Positions 17,637 to 26,864 of a stretch of 35,458 nt of DNA are shown here, piece after piece. Source of the DNA: Bryobacterales bacterium (lineage in GTDB: Bacteria; Acidobacteriota; Terriglobia; Bryobacterales; Bryobacteraceae); NCBI GenBank assembly GCA_025462945.1, contig JAOAPO010000417.1, positions 1 through 35,458 of the forward strand. Direction: 5' to 3'. Within the stretch, counting starts at the first letter, position 1. The number at the start of each line of letters is the position of its first letter. Under the pieces are notes generated by a model. That model was not told the origin of the DNA and did no database searches. It saw only the letters and a program-made list of their open reading frames with translations. The position numbers and the translations under genes were made by a program.

Positions 17637-19019
17637 ATGTCTCTCTACAACGAAGTCGAATACGCTGGCTACCCGTTCGCCCAAACCCATCCGGACCGCC
17701 TCGCCACCATCGCCGCGCTCTGCGGCCTTGAGTTCGCGCCGATCGCAACCTGCCGGGTTCTGGAGATTGGGTGCGGCGACGGCGGGAACCTCATTCCGCT
17801 CGCGGTCGCTCTCCCTGACGCGCAGTTCACAGGTTTCGATCTGGCGGAAAGACCCATCGCCGCAGGCAACAAAGCGATCCTTGCGCTGGAGCTCAAAAAC
17901 GTCAGCCTGCGAGTAGCCGACGTGATGACCGTCGACGCCGCCTGGGGCCAGTTCGACTACATCGTCACCCACGGGCTCTACTCGTGGACTCCGCCCGCCA
18001 TCCGCGACCGAATCCTGAAGATCTCGAAGCAGAACCTGAGTCCGAACGGTGTCGCATTCGTCAGTTACAACGCCCTGCCGGGCAGTCGCCTGCGCCAGAT
18101 GCTGCGCGAGATGATGCTGTTCCAGGTCAGCGAACTGGAAGAACCCGCCGAGCGCATTGCGCAGGCGAAGGCGCTGCTCGGCTTCGTCGCCGGAGCCCGC
18201 GTCCATCCCGAACCGTTCAACGACTTCGTTGACGAAGAACTAGCGCGGATGCAGGACCGTGAGCCCTGGGCACTCTTCCACGATGAACTGGCCGACGTCT
18301 ATGAGCCCGTGTACTTCAACCAGTTCATGGAACACGCCGGGCAGCACGGCCTGCAATATCTGGCCGAAGCCGACTTCCCTCTCACGCAGGAAACCGGCCT
18401 CACCGCCGACGCGATCGCGACGCTCGATGCCATCGCCGATGACGACCGCGTTCTCCGCGAACAGTACGTCGACTTCGCAATCTGTCGACGTTTCCGCCAG
18501 ACCCTCCTCTGCCATCAGGACCGGCCTATCCACTTCCCACCCACTCCCGACCGTTTGGCAAACCTCTATGTCTCGTCCGCGGCCCTGCAGACAGCGAAGG
18601 ACGCGTTCGAAGCCCCCAACGGCATGCGCCTGAAATCGAAGGACAAGCCCACGCTGGCCGCCTTGCAATCTCTAATCGCAAATGCGCCCCAGGTGGTGCC
18701 CGTGCACCAACTGAAGCTCAACCCGGAGATTCTGCTCTCAGCGGCCATGAGTGGCGTCGTCGAACTCCACACTGAACCCCGCCCGCTCGTCATCAGACCC
18801 GGCGCAAAGCCCCTCACCAGTCCCCTGCTCCGTTACCAACTCGCGCAAGGCCTGCCACTGACAACGCTGCACCACGCGACGCTCAACGTTGAAGACGAAG
18901 CCGACTGCCAACTCCTCGCCCTCCTCGACGGCACGCGCAACCCGGCAGAAATAAAGCAAATCCCCGACGCCACAGATCGAATCGCCCGCCTCGCGAAGTT
19001 CGGCGTCTTCGCCGCCTGA
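17637..19019 (+). CDS. Class I SAM methyltransferase with methyltransferase regulatory domain
   Basis: VLEIGCGDGGNLIPLA motif; FDYIVTHGLYSWTPPAIRDRILKISKQNLSPNGVAFVSYNALPGSRLRQMLREMM. Confidence 0.88.
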   Translation: MSLYNEVEYAGYPFAQTHPDRLATIAALCGLEFAPIATCRVLEIGCGDGGNLIPLAVALPDAQFTGFDLAERPIAAGNKAILALELKNVSLRVADVMTVDAAWGQFDYIVTHGLYSWTPPAIRDRILKISKQNLSPNGVAFVSYNALPGSRLRQMLREMMLFQVSELEEPAERIAQAKALLGFVAGARVHPEPFNDFVDEELARMQDREPWALFHDELADVYEPVYFNQFMEHAGQHGLQYLAEADFPLTQETGLTADAIATLDAIADDDRVLREQYVDFAICRRFRQTLLCHQDRPIHFPPTPDRLANLYVSSAALQTAKDAFEAPNGMRLKSKDKPTLAALQSLIANAPQVVPVHQLKLNPEILLSAAMSGVVELHTEPRPLVIRPGAKPLTSPLLRYQLAQGLPLTTLHHATLNVEDEADCQLLALLDGTRNPAEIKQIPDATDRIARLAKFGVFAA

Positions 19020-19205
19020 CCTTCACGCTCCGGCCGCGCTTGGTGCCATGACGGTGACTGCGACTGAAAAACTTTTTTCTTAGTAGCTTCAACGCTTTAC
19101 GTCCCACGCCGCTTTTTCCTGTTCATCCGCGCTGATAACTCTGTGAATGAGCCGGGGCCCGTACGAAAGCGGGACCCAAACCACTCGCCACAGAGGAAAA
19201 CGACG

Positions 19206-19732
19206 ATGATCTCCGAAATGCAACTCATGGCCAACCAGGCGAACGCCCAGAAATCCACCGGCCCGCGCACCGACGAAGGGAAAGCCACCGCGCGCTTCAA
19301 CGCCCGCCGCCATGGTCTGACCGGCCAGTTTTACTGCATGTCCGAAGGCGACGAAGCGGCTTACCGCGTGTTCGAATCCAACCTCCTCGCCGACCTCAAG
19401 CCCGTCGGGGCCTACGAATCGCAACTCGCCATATCCGTCATTCAGGATCAGTGGCGCCTGAACCGTTCACGAGGAGTCGAATTCAATGCCTTCGCGCAGG
19501 GCCACGCAAAGCCGCCGAGGCCGCCGCCCGCCGCGAAGCCGAACTGCTCACCCGGCTTGCCGCTTTGGAAGGCGAAAAGCTCGACCCCAAACAATCCATT
19601 CAGATCGATGGCTTCGTTTTTTCTCAGGCCGAACTGACCGCCGGCATCAACCGAAAAGATCGGCTCGCCGACGCCGAACGTCACGAAAAAGTGAACTGGG
19701 GACGGCCTAAACCCTGTCCCAAAGCGGCGTAA
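19206..19732 (+). pseudogene. Frame-disrupted 'ANQANAQKSTGPRT' family gene
   Basis: N-terminal part MISEMQLMANQANAQKSTGPRTDEGKATARFNARRHGLTGQ... in frame of 19206; family-like C-terminal part KAAEAAARREAELLTRLAALEGEKLDPKQSIQIDGFVFSQAEL... continues in a different frame from about 19500. Confidence 0.55.
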
Positions 19733-19757
19733 AGTGCAGGGAGATGCGGGTGAAGCC

Positions 19758-21029
19758 TTACGCGCGAGGCTGAATCGCCTCGCGTACCAGCACCAGGTAC
19801 GCTATGGCTCCGCCAACCGCAATCGCCGCGCTCAACAACAGCGCTTGCGAGAAGCTCCCCGTTCGATCCACGATGAAGCCGGTCACCATCGGCGCAAGCG
19901 CGCCGCCAAGGTAGCCGCCGAAGTTCTGGATCGAGCCCAGCGAGGCGGTGAACTGGCCCGGAGCCGCCACCGGCACTGTCGCCCAGGCCGCGCTGCTCGC
20001 AATGTAGATCAGGAACAGCGATATCGAGATGAAGGTGAGGGCGAGCGAGTTGTCCTTCGCAAAGACCGTCCCTACCGTGCAGGCCGCGATACCGAACAAC
20101 GCCGACGAAACGAGCAGCTTACGGCCGCCGATCGGAGTCCAGCCCCGCCGGGTGAGGAAGTCGCAAAGCCAGCCGCCCGTGATCGCGCCCACACAGCCGA
20201 AGAAGTACGGGATGGAGCCGAGCAGCCCCACCTTGGCGATACTCATGTGCCGTTCGTGCTCCAGATAAAACGGCAGCCAGCCCGTGTAGAGCCACAGCGT
20301 GTAGATAACACCGAAGAAGCCCGCGATCATGCCCCACGTCGTCCGGTGCGCGAACAGTTGCCGCCAGTCGGCGAAAGAGGGCTTGCGCGTCGAACTGTTC
20401 TCGTCCCCTTCCGTCAGATACGCCACCTCCGCCGCAGTCAGGCCAACTTCTGCCGGATCGCGATACAGCCGCCACCAGACCAGCGCAAGAATCACCCCGA
20501 TCGCACCAACCACGATGAACATCCAGCGCCAGCTCATCCGCAGCATCAGGAACGTAAGCAGGGGAAGCGCGATGAAGTTACCCAGCGAGGAGGCCGATTG
20601 ACAGAGACCCGTAGCGAAACCGCGAGATCGAACGTCGAACCAGTCGCGGACCACCCGAGCGCCGCCTGGGAAGAGCGGAGCTTCTCCTACACCCAGGGCA
20701 AACCGGGCAGCGATGAAGGGCCCAAAACCCGTAACGAATCCACCGGCTGCCTGCGCCACGGACCAGCTGAAGAGGCCCAGGCCCAGCATTTTGCGCGGCC
20801 CGTACTTATCGATCAGCGCGCCCACCGGCAGCTGCGAGAACGCGTAAGCCCAGAGGAACGCGGAAAGCAGCAGGCCCATCTGTGCAACGGGAATTCCAAG
20901 CTCGTCCTGTATGAGCTTGTTGGCGACCGACAACGTGGCCCGGTCGACATAATTGAGCGCGCCGCCGGCGATAAGCAGGATAATGGCGCGGCGCTGAATA
21001 GACACAATGCGGGGTGAGGGTTGATTCAT
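19758..21029 (-). CDS. MFS transporter (ACS / hexuronate-glucarate-like)
   Basis: ILLIAGGALNYVDRATLSVANKLIQDELGIPVAQMGLLLSAFLWAYAFSQLPVGALIDKYGPRKMLGLGLFSWSVAQ; 12-TM-like hydrophobicity. Confidence 0.92.
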   Translation of the reverse strand: MNQPSPRIVSIQRRAIILLIAGGALNYVDRATLSVANKLIQDELGIPVAQMGLLLSAFLWAYAFSQLPVGALIDKYGPRKMLGLGLFSWSVAQAAGGFVTGFGPFIAARFALGVGEAPLFPGGARVVRDWFDVRSRGFATGLCQSASSLGNFIALPLLTFLMLRMSWRWMFIVVGAIGVILALVWWRLYRDPAEVGLTAAEVAYLTEGDENSSTRKPSFADWRQLFAHRTTWGMIAGFFGVIYTLWLYTGWLPFYLEHERHMSIAKVGLLGSIPYFFGCVGAITGGWLCDFLTRRGWTPIGGRKLLVSSALFGIAACTVGTVFAKDNSLALTFISISLFLIYIASSAAWATVPVAAPGQFTASLGSIQNFGGYLGGALAPMVTGFIVDRTGSFSQALLLSAAIAVGGAIAYLVLVREAIQPRA

Positions 21030-21060
21030 CTGTCTGCCCGTCCATCGTACAGGAGGGGTC

Positions 21061-21924
21061 CTATTTTTCTTTCGAAGGTTTAACCGTTACAGCTGCTTCA
21101 AGGCGGGCAGCAAGCTCAGTGAACTCCGGTTTCGGACCGGTCCACTCCAGTTCATCCACGTTGCTGAACAACGGGATATCCGTCCGCAGTGTGGCCAGTG
21201 TCTTGAACAGCATCGCGCGCTCGTACTCGTGCCGGAGCGTCGCCGCAAGGTTTCCGGCATTCGAAGCGTCCACATGCCAGTCGCCATGGTCGGGAGGGAT
21301 CGCTTCCAGATGGATGAACTTCGCCAGCACCGCCGCTGCCGACTTCGGGCCCCAGCCGGGCAACCCGGGATACCCATCGGCCGTGTCGCCAACCAGGGCC
21401 AGATAATCCGGGATCGACCGGGGCGCAACGCCGAACTTCGCCACCACCCCGGCTTCGTCACGCACCACGCGCGTTCGGCGATTCAGCTGAACGATGCGAT
21501 TGCCGCTAACGCACTGGGATAAGTCCTTGTCCGGCGTGCAGATGATGACCTGTTCCACTCGCGCGTCGCGCGCCGCCAGCATGGCACCCGCCGCCAGCGC
21601 ATCGTCGGCCTCGAACTCCACCATGGGCCAGACCACAACGCCCGCGGCCGTGAGCACCTGCTCCAGCAGGGGGAACTGGCTGAACAGATCAGGGTCGATA
21701 CCCTCGCCGGTTTTGTAGCCCGGCCACAGGTCGTTTCGAAACGACTCGATCACATGATCGGTCGCGACCGCTACGTGCGTTGCGCCTCCGCTGAGCATGC
21801 CCAGCACGGAGCGCAGGACGCCTCGTACCGCGCCAACCTCCTGACCGCTGCTGTCACGCGCGGAGGGAACAGCGAAATAATGTCGGAAGAGTTCGTAGGT
21901 GCCGTCGATCAGGTGGACTTGCAA
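21061..21924 (-). CDS. Stand-alone 5'-3' exonuclease / flap endonuclease family protein
   Basis: LQVHLIDGTYELFRHYF, ATHVAVATDHVIESFRNDLWPGYK, FEADDALAAGA, IICTPDKDLSQCV, LVGDTADGYPGLPGWGPKSAA. TTG start at 21922-21924 with upstream GGAG. Confidence 0.85.
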   Translation of the reverse strand: MQVHLIDGTYELFRHYFAVPSARDSSGQEVGAVRGVLRSVLGMLSGGATHVAVATDHVIESFRNDLWPGYKTGEGIDPDLFSQFPLLEQVLTAAGVVVWPMVEFEADDALAAGAMLAARDARVEQVIICTPDKDLSQCVSGNRIVQLNRRTRVVRDEAGVVAKFGVAPRSIPDYLALVGDTADGYPGLPGWGPKSAAAVLAKFIHLEAIPPDHGDWHVDASNAGNLAATLRHEYERAMLFKTLATLRTDIPLFSNVDELEWTGPKPEFTELAARLEAAVTVKPSKEK

Positions 21925-21984
21925 GCGCGCTCCATCCCCAAAGTATGGGGCAGACGTTTGGCTCGACCTCCGTCCGCGGAACGC

Positions 21985-21990
21985 TATAAT
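21985..21990 (+). promoter_or_regulatory. Consensus -10 element (TATAAT)
   Basis: TATAAT ends 7 nt before the ATG at 21998; weak -35 candidates only. Confidence 0.5.
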
Positions 21991-21997
21991 TTCGGCG

Positions 21998-22270
21998 ATG
22001 GACGACTTCGCCGATGTTGCCAGAGCCAAAGCGTCTTACAAGCTCTACGCCGATGCCATGAATAAGGGCCGCGAGATTCTCACCCGTGCGGGAATCGCCG
22101 CCGCGCCGCCGCCCGTGCCCGAGTTCGACGCCATATTCCGCCGCCTCAAGCCCGATGCCCGGCAGGAGTTGTATGCCGGGTTGCGTGAGATAGAAGAGAT
22201 AACCCCGATCGATGCGATGCGGGTCTGGAAGGCCGCGATCACCCGCTCCTTCAAAGAGGCAAAACGATGA
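21998..22270 (+). CDS. Small hypothetical protein, first gene of msrB block
   Basis: MDDFADVARAKASYKLYADAMNKGREILTRAGIAAAPPPVPEFDAIFRRLKPDARQELYAGLREIEEITPIDAMRVWKAAITRSFKEAKR; ATGA overlap with msrB. Confidence 0.65.
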   Translation: MDDFADVARAKASYKLYADAMNKGREILTRAGIAAAPPPVPEFDAIFRRLKPDARQELYAGLREIEEITPIDAMRVWKAAITRSFKEAKR

Positions 22271-22722
22271 TACTGAAATGGCAGGATGTTACAAAGCTCG
22301 CTGACGACGGTAATCCGGCACCCGCGAACAAGGTCGTCAAGTCCGATGAGGAGTGGCGGCAGCAGCTGAGCCCGGACGAATATCGCGTCACTCGCCAGGC
22401 CGGTACCGAGCGAGCTTTCAGCTCCGAGATGTGCAGCCGTTTCGAACCCGGCATTTACGGCTGCGTCTGCTGCGATACAGTGCTTTTCGATGGGCAGACG
22501 AAGTTCGAGTCGCGGACTGGCTGGCCGTCATTCACCCAGCCCGCCTCCCCAGACGCGGTCGCCTATCGGTCGGACGGTGGCTTCGGTATGCGGCGGATCG
22601 AGGCGATCTGCAATACCTGCGACGCCCACCTCGGGCATGTCTTCCCCGATGGCCCGGCGCCCAGCGGCCTTCGCTATTGCATGAATGCCGTCGCCCTGAA
22701 GAAGCTCAGCAGTCAGCACTGA
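22267..22722 (+). CDS. msrB: Peptide-methionine (R)-S-oxide reductase
   Basis: GTERAFSSEMCSRFEPGIYGCVCCDTVLFDGQTKFESRTGWPSFTQP...CNTCDAHLGHVFPDGPAPSGLRYCMNAVAL; CxxC zinc pairs and RYCMN. Confidence 0.95.
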   Translation: MILKWQDVTKLADDGNPAPANKVVKSDEEWRQQLSPDEYRVTRQAGTERAFSSEMCSRFEPGIYGCVCCDTVLFDGQTKFESRTGWPSFTQPASPDAVAYRSDGGFGMRRIEAICNTCDAHLGHVFPDGPAPSGLRYCMNAVALKKLSSQH

Positions 22723-23324
22723 TGCTGAGGCGACCCATCTTCGTCCTGCTCGCGGGCGCGCTGCTCGCATTCGGCCAGAAGGGGGACGTGGAATTACCCG
22801 AGGCGCCCGGCGTCTACGCCGTGATCGATACGTCGGCGGGCCGAATGATCGCGCTGCTCTATGACGACCTCGCGCCGGTCGCGGTCCAGAACTTCATCGA
22901 TCTCGCCAAGGGCACCAAAGAGACGAAGGACAAGAAGGGCAACATGGTGCGGAAGCCCTACTATGACGGCCTGATCTTCCACCGCATCATCAAGGGCTTC
23001 ATGATCCAGACCGGCGAGGTAAAAGGCACGGGAGCCAGCGATTGCGGCGTGCCGAACTTTAAGGACGAGATCAGCCGGAAAGTAAGCTTCGACAGTCCGG
23101 GCGCACTCGGCATGGCGAACCCCGGCAGGCCGGATTCAAACTCCTGCCAGTTCTTCATTACCGTGGGCCGCGCCAGCCACCTCGATGGCCGTCACACGCT
23201 GTTTGGACAGGTGCTGGTTGGGCAGGAAGTCGCGGTCGCTATCGCCAGCGTACCGACTGGTTCCGATGACCGTCCCAAGAAACCGGTCATCGTGAACAGC
23301 GTGACGATTCACTCGAACCGTTAG
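22722..23324 (+). CDS. Peptidyl-prolyl cis-trans isomerase, cyclophilin type, secreted
   Basis: ATG at 22722 in TGATG overlap with msrB; signal peptide; YYDGLIFHRIIKGFMIQTGEVKGTGASDCGVPNFKDE, SNSCQFFITVGRASHLDGRHTLFGQVLVG. Confidence 0.93.
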   Translation: MLRRPIFVLLAGALLAFGQKGDVELPEAPGVYAVIDTSAGRMIALLYDDLAPVAVQNFIDLAKGTKETKDKKGNMVRKPYYDGLIFHRIIKGFMIQTGEVKGTGASDCGVPNFKDEISRKVSFDSPGALGMANPGRPDSNSCQFFITVGRASHLDGRHTLFGQVLVGQEVAVAIASVPTGSDDRPKKPVIVNSVTIHSNR

Positions 23325-23330
23325 CGACGG

Positions 23331-25208
23331 CTACTGGATGATCATCTTGCCGAGCGCATCGCGCGTCATCGGCAGCGGAGTGGTACCTGCCTTGTAGCCG
23401 TTGGTTTCAAGGATGTAAGCAACGACGTTCGCGTAGGTCTCGTCGGTGAGCGAACCCGGAGCAGCGGGCGGCATCGCCTTGGCTTTCGAGTGGAAGGCGT
23501 CCATCGATTTGCCGGTCCACGTGGTTTTGAAGTATTCGCCGGCGAGGGGCGGTGCGAACGTGCCGTTCGTCATCGTGTTGCCGTGGCAGGCCGCGCAGTT
23601 CGCGTTGTAGACTGCCTTACCTGCCGCGGCCTGCGCCGCCGTGAACTGGGGCGGGTTGCCCTGCGCCGCAGGACCGGCAGCGTTCGGTGCTTTCGCGGTC
23701 GTCACAGTCGGGGGAGCCACCGCCGTCTTGGTCGTCAGCGCCGGCGCAGCGCCAGTGCCTTCGCCCTCATACGTGAATGCAAGGATCGCGCCCGGGTCCT
23801 GCATCTGCCGCGTGGTGCCGCCCGCGACATTCTCCGCCATGCCGCCAGGATCTGTGGCGATGTAGATCGTTTTGCCGTCCGGACTTAGCGCCGTGTCGCG
23901 AAAACGATTATTCGACTGGAAGTAACGGCTGAAGTGCCCTGCGGCGGCCTGACCGTTCGCCGATAACGGCAGCACGTAGAGCGAGCCGCGCTTGAGCGTG
24001 GTCACGAGGAGAACCTTGTCCCAACCGGGGATGCCGGGGCCTTCCTTAGCCCGGTAGTACTCTACGTTCGAGTTACCCGTCGTCGGCCAGCAAATGAAGT
24101 CGACGCCCTTGCAGGCCGGGTCATGGAAGTTGTAGCCGGTGGGCACCGTGAACATGGTGGCGATCGGTTCCGTAAAGGGCTTCGTGAATGCGGACTCGGG
24201 TTCGCGCGGCACAGTGGGGTGGATCTCGAGGTCGCTGAATGTCAGCTGCGAACACGGCGTCGTCGCTTCCGACCAGCGCGCGTATTCGTAAGCTTTGTTG
24301 TCTTTCTTCCCGGCAACATGAGGCCAGCCGTAGTTCTGGCCGGACTTGAGGATGTTCACCTCGTCGTCGGTCTTCGGACCCTGCTCAGCGGCGTAAAGCG
24401 TGCCGTCGGGACCGAAGTCGATACCCTGCATGTTGCGGTGTCCGTAAGTGAAGACATGGCTCTTGACGCCGTTCAGTGTCGGGTTGTCCGCAGGTACGGA
24501 ACCGTCCAGATTCAGGCGAATCGACTTGCCGACGTAGGCGACGTAATTCTTCGCCCCGAACTCCTGCGCCGTGGGCAGGCGCTGGGCTTCGATGGGCAGG
24601 CAGAAATTGCCGAGTTGGTCGTGACCCTGGTCACCGATCGTGTAGTAGAGCTTCAGGTCCGGACCGATCTTCAGGCGTCCGGAAACGTGATCGTTACCAA
24701 CCGGAAGGCCGGTAATGATGTTCAGCGGAGAGGAGAGAGTGCCCTTAGTCTTGTCGTTGGTAAAACGAACAATCTTCCCGTAGAGAAAACGGTAAGGGCT
24801 GCGTGGATCGGCGACGCTGGCGACAGGGCCCTTCGCTTCATCGACGTAGCTGTATCCGACGTAGACGTATTGGTTCTCGGTGCCCTTCAGCAGGTCGGGG
24901 TGCAGCGCCATGCCGAGCAGGCCATCCTGGCTGCCGGGGGCGGAGACGTCGGGGATGGTGACAGCTACCGATTTCTGGCCGTTTGCCGGGTTGATGCGGA
25001 CGACCCGTTTACCCGTGCGCTCGGTCACCCAAAGCATGTTGTCGGGTCCCCAGGTCACTTCCCAGGGTCCTTCCAGCCCGGACGCGAGCACCGTCTTACG
25101 AAATTGCTTGCTGCCGCGAAGTACGTCGTCCGGAGAATCCTGAGCGGACACGATGCCCAGAAAGAGAGCGGATGAGAGGACGAGAGAAACCGGAAGAAAA
25201 CGCTTCAT
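23331..25208 (-). CDS. PQQ-dependent glucose/sorbosone-type sugar dehydrogenase with C-terminal cytochrome c domain
   Basis: VLASGLEGPWEVTWGPDNMLWVTERTGKRVVRINP, VFTYGHRNMQGIDFGPDGTLYAAEQGP; CAACHG heme motif near the C-terminus. Confidence 0.9.
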   Translation of the reverse strand: MKRFLPVSLVLSSALFLGIVSAQDSPDDVLRGSKQFRKTVLASGLEGPWEVTWGPDNMLWVTERTGKRVVRINPANGQKSVAVTIPDVSAPGSQDGLLGMALHPDLLKGTENQYVYVGYSYVDEAKGPVASVADPRSPYRFLYGKIVRFTNDKTKGTLSSPLNIITGLPVGNDHVSGRLKIGPDLKLYYTIGDQGHDQLGNFCLPIEAQRLPTAQEFGAKNYVAYVGKSIRLNLDGSVPADNPTLNGVKSHVFTYGHRNMQGIDFGPDGTLYAAEQGPKTDDEVNILKSGQNYGWPHVAGKKDNKAYEYARWSEATTPCSQLTFSDLEIHPTVPREPESAFTKPFTEPIATMFTVPTGYNFHDPACKGVDFICWPTTGNSNVEYYRAKEGPGIPGWDKVLLVTTLKRGSLYVLPLSANGQAAAGHFSRYFQSNNRFRDTALSPDGKTIYIATDPGGMAENVAGGTTRQMQDPGAILAFTYEGEGTGAAPALTTKTAVAPPTVTTAKAPNAAGPAAQGNPPQFTAAQAAAGKAVYNANCAACHGNTMTNGTFAPPLAGEYFKTTWTGKSMDAFHSKAKAMPPAAPGSLTDETYANVVAYILETNGYKAGTTPLPMTRDALGKMIIQ

Positions 25209-25267
25209 GTGAGGAGCTCCAACACCAAATGATATCGTGCCTCACCCCAGTCGTCACCATGACAAAC

Positions 25268-25308
25268 GGGGCAGTCCGCCAGCGATATCAGCGCTGGTGG
25301 ACCGCCCC
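25268..25308. terminator. Long imperfect hairpin, terminator-like, 3' of the minus-strand gene 25327-25917
   Basis: GGGGCAGTCCGCCAGCG-ATATCAG-CGCTGGTGGACCGCCCC, 17 positions with one A.C mismatch and one G.T; no strong U tract. Confidence 0.5.
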
Positions 25309-25326
25309 GCGAATGTTGGGCTCTAA

Positions 25327-25917
25327 TTAAAAGCGGGTCGTACGCGTTGTGTCGTGGACGCCGGGGGTACCGGTCGTGTCCACTCCATGGCTGCCCGCAG
25401 CTTTTTCGCCGGACGAGGAAACGTCTTCAGCGCCGCTGCGCTCCAGAATGTCCTTGGCGCGGCTGGTCCAGTCGGAGTCGTCGCAGTGAACGGACAGCAG
25501 GATACCGCCATCCTTCACGCGGCCCTCATATCGCTTGGCTTCGTACTCCGGAATGCCCATGCCCACCAAAGCACCGATGATGCCTCCGGCCGCAGCGCCG
25601 ACACCCAGGCCGGCAAGTGCGCCCATGATGGGGCCCGCAGCAATGAGCGGCCCAACGCCGGGAATGGCGAGCGCCCCGATTCCGGCGAGAAGTCCCAGCG
25701 TGCCACCCACGGCACCGCCGGCAGTCGCCCCCGTGGTTGCCGCCTCGGGAGCCTTGGTGTTCTTTTCCGTGGCTAATTCGTGAGTCACGTGTTGGTCGGG
25801 GGCCAGCAGCGAGATATCGTCGCTGCGGAAACCGGCGGCCATCAGATTGTCGACGCAGTTCTCAGCCTGCATACGGGACTTAAAAATTCCGAATGCTGCA
25901 GTGTTCTTTCCAGCCAT
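25327..25917 (-). CDS. Gly-rich stress-protein-like / ActD-like membrane-region protein
   Basis: AAFGIFKSRMQAENCVDNLMAAGFRSDDISLLAPD followed by a long Gly/Ala hydrophobic segment. AAGGAGG 8 nt before the ATG at 25915-25917. Confidence 0.7.
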   Translation of the reverse strand: MAGKNTAAFGIFKSRMQAENCVDNLMAAGFRSDDISLLAPDQHVTHELATEKNTKAPEAATTGATAGGAVGGTLGLLAGIGALAIPGVGPLIAAGPIMGALAGLGVGAAAGGIIGALVGMGIPEYEAKRYEGRVKDGGILLSVHCDDSDWTSRAKDILERSGAEDVSSSGEKAAGSHGVDTTGTPGVHDTTRTTRF

Positions 25918-25976
25918 ATTCAATGCCTCCTTGACTTACCTGTAGGTACTTAGCAACTTCCGGGAGAGGCCCGGAC

Positions 25977-26390
25977 CTAGTGATCGGCTTTGGCTTTTGT
26001 GTCAGCCTTGACTGTGATTTCGTTCGTCACGTTCCCGGCACCGGCGACCGCTGTCGCTTTCTCCTCGATATTCTTGCGCTCGTCGTCGGTGTGAACGGGT
26101 CCTTTGAGCGTCACTTTGCCATGGCTCGCGATGATCTTGACGTTATGTGCGTAGGTGGACAGGGTCTTGTCGTCCACCACGGACTTGCGAATCTGCTGCA
26201 TGATCTCGCGATCGGACTTGTTGTTCTTGGCCTGATCGGCGGTTGGTTGAGCTTCAGAACGGTCGCGCTTATTGACCGCTGTGTTATCAGCCTGCGCCGC
26301 CTTGGCCGGTGCCTGCTGAGCATCGATTGCCGGCACGCTCAGGAACAGCAGCGCACCGCCAATCCATAGTTTGGAGCGTAGATTGGTCAT
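25977..26390 (-). CDS. Secreted BON-domain protein
   Basis: SDREIMQQIRKSVVDDKTLSTYAHNVKIIASHGKVTLKGPVHTDDERKNIEEKATAVAGAGNVTNEITVK; signal peptide from ATG at 26388-26390. Confidence 0.88.
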   Translation of the reverse strand: MTNLRSKLWIGGALLFLSVPAIDAQQAPAKAAQADNTAVNKRDRSEAQPTADQAKNNKSDREIMQQIRKSVVDDKTLSTYAHNVKIIASHGKVTLKGPVHTDDERKNIEEKATAVAGAGNVTNEITVKADTKAKADH

Positions 26391-26481
26391 GTCCCGACAC
26401 TTGCAGTTCTTAGGCCAGAGTGTAATTAAGACCTCTTTACTGGAAGATAGTGACTGGTGATTTGGTTGCAATCAATAAAAC

Positions 26482-26802
26482 ATGACGTTCAGTCCGGCCG
26501 CAATTAGTTCAGTCCATAACATGCTGATGCAGAGGGGGAAAATACGAGCGGAAGGTGAGGATTACGTTCACTTCGTCAGTCGCGGGTTCGAGATCACGCC
26601 GAAAAATGCGCGCGCGCTGTTGCGGCTGCTGCAGGACGGCAATCCGATCGAAGACGCGATGTTGATCATCGGTATCGAATCCAAGGTTCAGGAACTCACG
26701 CGGCTGACCAGGATTGCGCGGGCAATCGGTGCCGCATTCGGGACGTTCGTGGCGCGAATCCGCAGCCTTAGTCCCACCGGGCGGGCGCGCGCGCAAAGAT
26801 AA
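26482..26802 (+). CDS. Hypothetical protein
   Basis: Open frame MTFSPAAISSVHNMLMQRGKIRAEGEDYVHFVSRGFEITPKNARALLRLLQDGNPIEDAMLIIG...; ordinary amino-acid composition, no family recognised. Confidence 0.5.
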   Translation: MTFSPAAISSVHNMLMQRGKIRAEGEDYVHFVSRGFEITPKNARALLRLLQDGNPIEDAMLIIGIESKVQELTRLTRIARAIGAAFGTFVARIRSLSPTGRARAQR

Positions 26803-26864
26803 ACAATGGTATCCTGCAGTCAGGCGAATAAAAGGCGAAACTGCCGAGTATTCGCACCTGCACT

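Noticed and set aside
18990-19140. A/T-rich stretch GAAAAACTTTTTTCTTAG after the methyltransferase
   Set aside because: No GC-rich stem precedes it, so not a convincing intrinsic terminator.
19143-19732. Programmed -1 frameshift as explanation for the split ORF
   Set aside because: No slippery heptamer (X XXY YYZ) at the junction; mutation or deletion is simpler.
19734-21017. 427-aa plus-strand ORF
   Set aside because: Antisense to the MFS transporter; Arg/Gln/Glu-rich composition without motifs.
22353-22721. N-terminal extension of the cyclophilin ORF
   Set aside because: Overlaps msrB in another frame; the ATG at 22722 follows directly with a signal peptide.
24123-25175. 350-aa plus-strand ORF
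   Set aside because: Antisense to the PQQ sugar dehydrogenase; no motifs.
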